64,000 bases of DNA, from contig JAULSR010000001.1 in assembly GCA_030512295.1 (NCBI GenBank), forward strand, positions 2,480,001-2,544,000. Direction: 5' to 3'. Each line of letters opens with the position of its first letter. The first letter of the stretch is position 1. The DNA is from Bombardia bombarda (lineage: Eukaryota; Ascomycota; Sordariomycetes; Sordariales; Lasiosphaeriaceae). Shown here piece after piece: positions 58,133-64,000 of this stretch. Position numbers and translations under genes: made by a program. The notes below the pieces were generated by a model that had not been told where the DNA came from, did not search any database, and saw nothing but the letters and a program-made list of their open reading frames with translations.

Positions 58133-59556
58133 ATGGAGGACGATCGGGCTCAAGTCGACCTCGGTATCGCTGCTGATATCGAGGAAATGCACGCTCCCCA
58201 AAATGTGACGAGACAGCCAAAGAAGCGGTTTGTTGGCAAACGCACAGCAGCTGAGACAGCAGCAAAATCCGTCCCTGGCAACTCATCTATAGAAGATAGT
58301 GGAGCTATTCAAGGTACCGGATATCTTCATGCTACTTTCCTGTGATATAAAAATTGAAAAAGTGAAGATGCTGATAGCGTCTCATAGTTGCCCAGCCAAG
58401 AAGAGCCCCGAGGATGCTGAATCAAGTGCCTCCCGAGATCTCGAACGATCCAGCCCTGAAGGAAGCAATGACTCTCCTCCCAGCAAACTACTCCTTTGAG
58501 ATCCCCAAGACCATCCACCGCATCCGCTCCTTATCCGCCAAGAGGATAGCACTCCAGATGCCCGAAGGCCTCCTTCTCTTCGCCACCACAATATCAGACA
58601 TCCTCACCCAGTTTTGCCCCGGCATCGAGACTCTCATCATGGGCGACGTCACATACGGCGCATGCTGCATCGACGACTACACAGCGCGGGCCATGGGCTG
58701 CGACCTGCTCGTCCACTACGCCCACAGCTGCCTCATCCCCGTCGACGTCACCAAGATCAAGACCCTCTACGTCTTCGTCGACATCAGCATCGACACAACC
58801 CACCTCCTCGCCAGCCTCGAGCGTAACTTCTCTCCCGGAAAGACCATAGCCACGGTCGGCACCATCCAGTTCAACGCCACCATCCACGGCATCAAATCCA
58901 CCCTCGAAAAAGCCGGCTTCAAGGTAATCGTGCCCCAGATCGCACCGCTCTCGCGCGGCGAGATCCTCGGCTGCACCTCGCCCAACCTCTCCACCTACAC
59001 CGCCGACGCACCCATCGACCTGATCCTCTACCTCGGCGACGGCCGCTTCCACCTCGAGAGCATCATGATCCACAACCCCGACATCCCCGCCTACCGCTAC
59101 GACCCGTACTCGCGCAAGCTGACGCACGAGACGTACGGCCACGAGGAGATGCGCGACCTGCGACGCGACGCGATCCGCACGGCCAAGAGGGCCAAGAAGT
59201 GGGGGCTCATTCTGGGGTCTCTCGGCAGACAGGGGAATCCGCACACCATGGCGCTGATAGAGAGTAAGCTGACGCAAAAGGGCATCCCGTTCATCAACCT
59301 GATGCTGAGCGAGATCTTCCCCGGGAAGCTGGCGCTGATGAGCGATGTCGAGTGCTGGGTCCAGGTTGCCTGCCCGCGGTTGAGCATCGACTGGGGATAT
59401 GCCTTCCCGCGGCCGCTGCTTACGCCCTACGAAGCGCTGATTGCGCTCGAGGAGATGGAGGACTGGGGTAAGGGGGCGTATCCGATGGATTACTATGGTA
59501 GGGATGGTCTGGGCAGGACGAAGCCGGCTGCCAGCCTTGTAGAGACGAAGAGCTAG
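58133..59556 (+). CDS. dph1: Diphthamide biosynthesis protein 1 (Dph1)
   Basis: Radical [4Fe-4S] subunit that with Dph2 transfers the 3-amino-3-carboxypropyl group of SAM to the target His of eEF2, the first step to diphthamide. Exons 58133-58313 and 58388-59556, 449 residues. The acceptor is CATAG at 58387, not the CCCAG eight bases later, because only this one keeps frame into AQPRRAPRMLNQVPPEI. Cluster-binding cysteines are visible in DVTYGACCIDDYTA, HYAHSCLIPVD and VECWVQVACPRLSIDWGYAF. RIALQMPEGLLLFATTI and GRFHLESIMI are family motifs. The N-terminal 60 residues are basic and variable. Confidence 0.95.
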
Positions 59557-59857
59557 CCAGTGGAGGGTGGAACAGAAATGAAAAAAAAAATTATGATCAT
59601 GCTAATCATGGAGACAAAAAGAGCTCGTCAATGTTTTATGGCCTGCGCCGACATTTGTTGTCCGTGTATAACCGTCTCCCTTTACAGGTTTGCTTTTATT
59701 TCTCGAAACCCCCCCCCCCCCCCCCCCCGCCAGCTTCCTCGTGTGCCATTTCATTTCTCAATGATGGCAAATATTTCATGTCTCAAAACTGATATTTCAG
59801 TGTAAACCGCTCGATCCACCACCACAACCCCCTCATCCTCTTTCCAACCCACCCAAA
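59557..59857. other. Convergent 3' flanks of dph1 and ctf8, with a poly-C run
   Basis: About 300 bp between two converging stops. Includes an A-run after the dph1 stop and an uninterrupted run of 20 C at 59709-59728. Confidence 0.7.
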
Positions 59858-60373
59858 TCACCCCTTACTCCCCGTCACCGGCTCCGGGCGCTGCGAAAAG
59901 ACAATCTTGTACTTTACAATCTCCACCACCTCCAGATCCTCTTCTCCCTCCTCCCCCTCTTTCCCTTCGGCCCCCTCCCTCTCCCTCCTCCTAACAACAG
60001 CCAGCGGCTTGGGCAGCTTCTTCACCTCCCCCATCAGCCTCTGATGCTGGCCAATGTACATGTACACGCGCTTCATCCAGGCCGTACTCTCGCCACCGAG
60101 AATGGAGTCCGGACGATAGTCGGGGAATATGAGCTGACCAACCTGCACACCCTCTTCAGAGCTGCTGGTGGCTCCATTCATGTCAACGTCATCGTCGTCG
60201 GGTTCGGGTACGTTGATAGTGCCTTGGAGTTCCAGGAGGGCCAGCCCCGCGGGAGTTTGCAAGAGCTTTGGGAGGTTATCGTTGGTGTGATCGATGGAAG
60301 CGGCTGCTGCTGGCCGCGGGTGGAGCTTGATTGTTGGTGCTTCCGCTGGCGCTGTTGTTGTTGATGATGACAT
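59858..60373 (-). CDS. ctf8: Ctf8, subunit of the Ctf18 RFC-like clamp loader
   Basis: 171 residues, single exon, ATG at 60373 (MSSSTTTAPAEAPTIKL). Ctf8 pairs with Dcc1 in the Ctf18-RFC complex that loads PCNA and supports sister-chromatid cohesion. Family features are LLQTPAGLALLELQGTINVP, GQLIFPDY, AWMKRVYMYIGQHQRLMGEV, KKLPKPLAVVRRRE and the end VVEIVKYKIVFSQRPEPV. A Glu/Gly-rich linker (EGKEGEEGEEDLE) sits before the last strand. Confidence 0.88.
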   Translation of the reverse strand: MSSSTTTAPAEAPTIKLHPRPAAAASIDHTNDNLPKLLQTPAGLALLELQGTINVPEPDDDDVDMNGATSSSEEGVQVGQLIFPDYRPDSILGGESTAWMKRVYMYIGQHQRLMGEVKKLPKPLAVVRRREREGAEGKEGEEGEEDLEVVEIVKYKIVFSQRPEPVTGSKG

Positions 60374-61129
60374 TGCAGATGGCCAATGCAGACTCTCGCA
60401 TGAAAGCACACGAGATATGTGGGTGTGTGTTTTCAAGATAAGTAGTATGCCTTGAGTTATGGCGCGACTTGAAAAATACTAGAGAATTGATTAGATGATA
60501 GATTAAACAAAGATTAATTATCCAGTGGTAGTTCGATTCGCTAGATGATGCGCGTCCAAGTTCTGATGACCTCGGAGCTAGCTGAGCTGCCAGGCTTCAT
60601 GATGAGCCAATCGACTCACCAATTGGATTATTTTGAGCAGTGGCTTTTGCGCCTACACGTATTCTCGCTAATATTCGCGGGAATTATAAACAGTTTCTGT
60701 CGCAATAGCAGGCTCGTGTCTGAAGTTTAATGCTTCAATATTCTTGGTCTGTAGAAAATGCAATCAATCTTTTAGAATAGTGGTTGTCCGACATTGAAAT
60801 GCATAGCGTCTCTAACCCTAACCCTTCTTACATTAAAGCAAATGCCACAGACACACGACGACGAGAAGGGAAGGATACCGAGTCTCAGGCATATCACAGA
60901 TATAATTCCTCAGCGGATACTGGTATATTGAATAGCTATTAAATTCACCAAGAGACTTGCCTTTTCTCAAAACACCTCGCTACAAGCCTGCCATTGCTCC
61001 TATATTCCCACCTTTAAGCCAGTGTAGCTAACACCCCCACTCCTTGCTCATTAACCACTCCCTGGTATACGCTGGGCTATTAATATAACGGTAAAAAAAG
61101 AACGAACGACCTCGTTCCCTATTACTCCC
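60374..61129. other. Intergenic with a short interstitial telomere-type repeat
   Basis: No gene seen. taaccctaaccct occurs at 60813-60825, the same 13-mer as at 25467-25479. Confidence 0.6.
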
Positions 61130-62459
61130 TCAAAACGGCGTCGCCGTCGAATTAATACCGAACCGATAGCTAGCCTGGAGCACATACGGGTCGCCGCCCG
61201 GCTCGTAGACCTGCTTCTTGCTCCGCTGCCACTCGGGCCTGTTGATTGCGTCGATCCAGTCCTCCACCTCGAGCACAACACATCCGTACTTTGGGATGGT
61301 GCGCGGGAAATCCGGGTTGTCAGTCAAGCCCTGCGTCGTCTTCAGCGCCATGGAGCCGTTTTGCCCGTTGCACGAGTACATTTGGAAAGCTTCTTGGTCC
61401 GAGTAGACGTCAAGTTGGATGCCTGACCAGGCGGACTGGAGGCGTGCCACGAATCCGTCTTTGCGCCAGTCGTAAGCACCTTCTTGCTCGCGGTTTACTA
61501 GCCAGCAGTTGTCTATGACGCACAATCATTAGTACTCGGAAGCTTTCTGGGAGATGACACCAGCCCAGCCGCCATACTGTACGAAAAAAAGAAGAGGAAG
61601 GAAACTCGCCATAGCCAGAGCAGTTAAATCCACAATTGCCTTCAATCTCCGGGTCGGAGAAGCTGTGGCCAATCTGCTTGGGCGCGCTCCAAAAGTCGTT
61701 GACCGATCCCCGCTGGTTGGCGAGGATATCGCCCGTGGGTATCAAGATATTGTCAACCCCGACTCTCTGGCCGCTATACGGCAGATAGAACGTGTGATTA
61801 AGCGCGCTCTGTGTCTCATTATTGGCGAATCCGTCCAAATTCCAGTACGTGTGGCTGCTCAGCATAATGGGCGTCTTCTTGGTGGTGGCAATGGCAACCA
61901 TTTTGAAGTCCCACGTCATATTGCCCAGGGTATAGGTAATATACGAGATCACCTCGCCCGGAAAGCCCTCCTTGCCGTCTGGATCAGTAATGGAGAAGGT
62001 GATGCTATTGTTGGTGTACGAGACAACAGTAAAGTTCCGGAAGTCCCAGCCGTCCGGCCCGCCATGGAGCGTATCGAGGCCGTCTGGGTGAGCGGCTGTT
62101 GGGTTCTCGTTGGCCAGGACATGGTACGTGACCCCGTCGAGCTCAAAGGAGCTGTTCTTGATGCGATTCGCATACCGGCCTGGGACTCCTCCGAAATGAG
62201 GATGCTGTCGGTCGATGCCGTAGTAGGTGGCATTGTCGAAACCGGCAACGATATCCCGGGGGATTCCGTATTGGTCGTTGACTACGAGGTCCGAGATGGA
62301 GGCGCCATAGGGAATGAAAGCAGCGGATATTCCGTCGCCGTAGATCCAATACTTGCCATTGACGTCGGGGTCGGCAATGGCAGCAGCAGCAGCATTGCTC
62401 TTGGCCAAGGCCGTCGTGGCTAGGGCACACGACACCAACGAGAGAAGGTCCAGACGCAT
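61130..62459 (-). CDS. Secreted aldose 1-epimerase (mutarotase)
   Basis: Interconverts alpha and beta anomers of aldoses. Exons 62459-61610 and 61512-61130, 410 residues. MRLDLLSLVSCALATTALAK is a signal peptide and there are many N-glycosylation sequons, so it is extracellular. Core motifs are FIPYGASISDLVVND, HPHFGGVPGRYANRI, the catalytic-type His in DTLHGGPDGWD, SSHTYWNLDGF and YGCVVLEVEDWIDAIN. The intron 61609-61513 must start with GC (TATG|GCGAGT), since joining to ACAACTGC restores SGYDNCWLV. The usual catalytic Glu is probably in the C-terminal FPRTIPKYGCVVLEVEDW region. Confidence 0.9.
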
Positions 62460-64000
62460 GTTTGCGGTTTTGAGACAAGGATGAACCTATAAAGGAGGGC
62501 GCAGAGCGGAGAAATGAGAAGAAGGGAGGGAGGGGATGGGGGTTTAATATCGATACTGCCTCGAGCTCGACCCATGGGGAAGGAAACTCTGGCCAAGGAT
62601 GAAATGCGACTGGCTGAGGGCAAATTGCAGAAGTTGGAGATGCTGGTTTGCTTGCTGTCGGAGGGGGGAGCTCACCCAGCTCCTCCGCCGTCACCTGGGG
62701 CACGGGTACTTGGGACGATTCCCAACTTTAATTTCCAATTGGGGGGTATGCTGCAACGTGACAATGGCTGGGACAACAAGTTGAGTATAGATGGTGGTCC
62801 AATGACTTCAGTCTCGTACACGGTAGGGAGTGGTATTCGGGCTCGATGCAGACGCTGTACAACGAGACCTGTTAGCCCCCATAGTCGGCCATTTTGCCGA
62901 CAAAACATCAACGGTATGAAAGTATAAACAGGGATATGCATGATTCAGAGGAACAAATACAACCCAGTTCGCTCGACGTCCCCAGCAGATAGGTAGGTAT
63001 CGATCTGCTTATACTACGTCGCAACTCGATACGTGATCATCAAGCAAAGTACGGTACCTCACCTGCCTTCCTTGTGAATGAACCAAACCATGTAGATACC
63101 TACCCGGGAGAAGGAAGGTCCAAGCCCAGCCAACTAGTAGCCAGCCGGTCAGTCCGTGGTCGATTGATTCAACTTATTACGGTTGATACATATCCTTGTC
63201 CCGGGCTCGGGTTTGATACCTCCCTGTCCTCTTCTGAATATGCAAAGACTGCCCACGCGAATAAGTCCATGTGACGTTGAAGCGGCCGAGTGACGGTGTT
63301 GTCATTGGAGCGGTTGTGGCGTTGGTTGCTGGGCTCGAGCTGGGGTCCTGTTCACCTTGAAAGACACCTAGAAATGCGGGGTTGCCTCCACACGGGGGTT
63401 AGGATCCCCAATGCCGTGTCAAGGCCTGGAATAAGCTTCCCTGTTGAAAGTGATGCCAAGATGAAAACAATCAGGGTACCTAGGCATCTTCGTTTTTACC
63501 ACCATCCCGAGGGAAGTTTGCAAACCTTAGACATCTTACTTGATACATATCCCAAGACTTGTACACGCTCAGGAGTACATTATCCTCCCGGGCATAGCTG
63601 TAATTCACCGATCAATGTTCAGACACCTTGCTATATGATTAGCCAGCACAGGGAGGTGTCATACGCAAGATCGGTACCGATCTCTCGTGCAGTTTTCTGT
63701 CCATTCTACTACGCGAGATGGGATCATTGGCATTATAGTAGGCACGCAGGTACGTGAGTTTATCGAAGCATGCTACTAAGCATGCAGGGCGGACGTGCCC
63801 GGTTAATGTTAATAACGGACGGCGAGATCGCATCCCACCAAACAAAACAATCTGATCCGAGAGGCCGGGACCTGGCTCCATTCCCCATCGTCTCTGGGGT
63901 GTCTAGATTTGCAAGACCTCGGCCAGAAACTGGCCGCTCTCTCGTTGCAAGCTCGAGCAGCTCACGAAAGCTCACCAAAACGTAGCCCAATGGACGGTTG
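62460..64000. other. Intergenic to window end
   Basis: No supported gene or repeat family; short ORFs lack family features. May contain the 5' flank of a gene beyond the window. Confidence 0.5.

Noticed and set aside
58396..58499. Alternative Dph1 splice at CCCAG
   Set aside because: It would put the downstream exon out of frame with the conserved protein; the CATAG acceptor eight bases earlier keeps the frame.
1..64000. CRISPR arrays, bacterial operons or rRNA genes
   Set aside because: Nothing of the kind is present; the sequence is eukaryotic nuclear DNA.

Overview
The window is nuclear DNA from a filamentous ascomycete, most likely a Sordariomycete. Genes have short introns (about 48-260 bp) with GT-AG ends, GC-rich exons and CTAAC-type branch points. 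The gene set (Dicer-like 2, OSCP, Mob1, Gyp5, Tom1, RPS6, RPS8, Dph1, Ctf8, UstYa-family oxidases, a DUF7924-type protein) is fungal. Splice sites were placed by hand from conserved junctions and reading frames; the species cannot be named from sequence alone.

Layout. 0-9 kb: the 3' part of a Dicer-like 2 gene (+), mitochondrial ATP synthase OSCP (-), the Mob1 kinase activator (-) and a secreted six-hairpin-type glycosidase (+). 9-16 kb: gene-poor, with a tRNA- or SINE-like A/B-box segment, two weak hypothetical ORFs, a 55-bp minisatellite and a perfect palindrome. 16-17 kb: a short-chain dehydrogenase.

18.8-33.1 kb is an accessory, repeat-rich island. It holds a rearranged Ty3-type element (gag between LTRs in inverted orientation), an aminoglycoside-phosphotransferase-like kinase, a three-exon DUF7924-type nuclear protein with a possible PD-(D/E)XK motif, a chromodomain remnant, an F-box protein, two solo LTRs, and a cluster of three UstYa-type (DUF3328) genes around a small secreted peptide gene. 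The kinase and F-box genes converge, and each is preceded by a copy of the same roughly 170-210-bp sequence. In the UstYa cluster one gene is intact, one is broken by LTR insertions, one by a 13-bp duplication, and the small peptide gene appears frameshifted. It looks like a decaying fungal peptide (RiPP-type) locus, though that function is inferred.

35-62.5 kb returns to core genome: Gyp5-type RabGAP (+), RPS8 (-), a 12.4-kb-CDS Tom1/HUWE1-type HECT ligase (-), RPS6 (-), DPH1 (+), CTF8 (-) and a secreted aldose 1-epimerase (-). Two ribosomal genes carry 7- and 8-nt microexons, and two genes need GC-AG introns. The last 1.5 kb holds no gene I can support.
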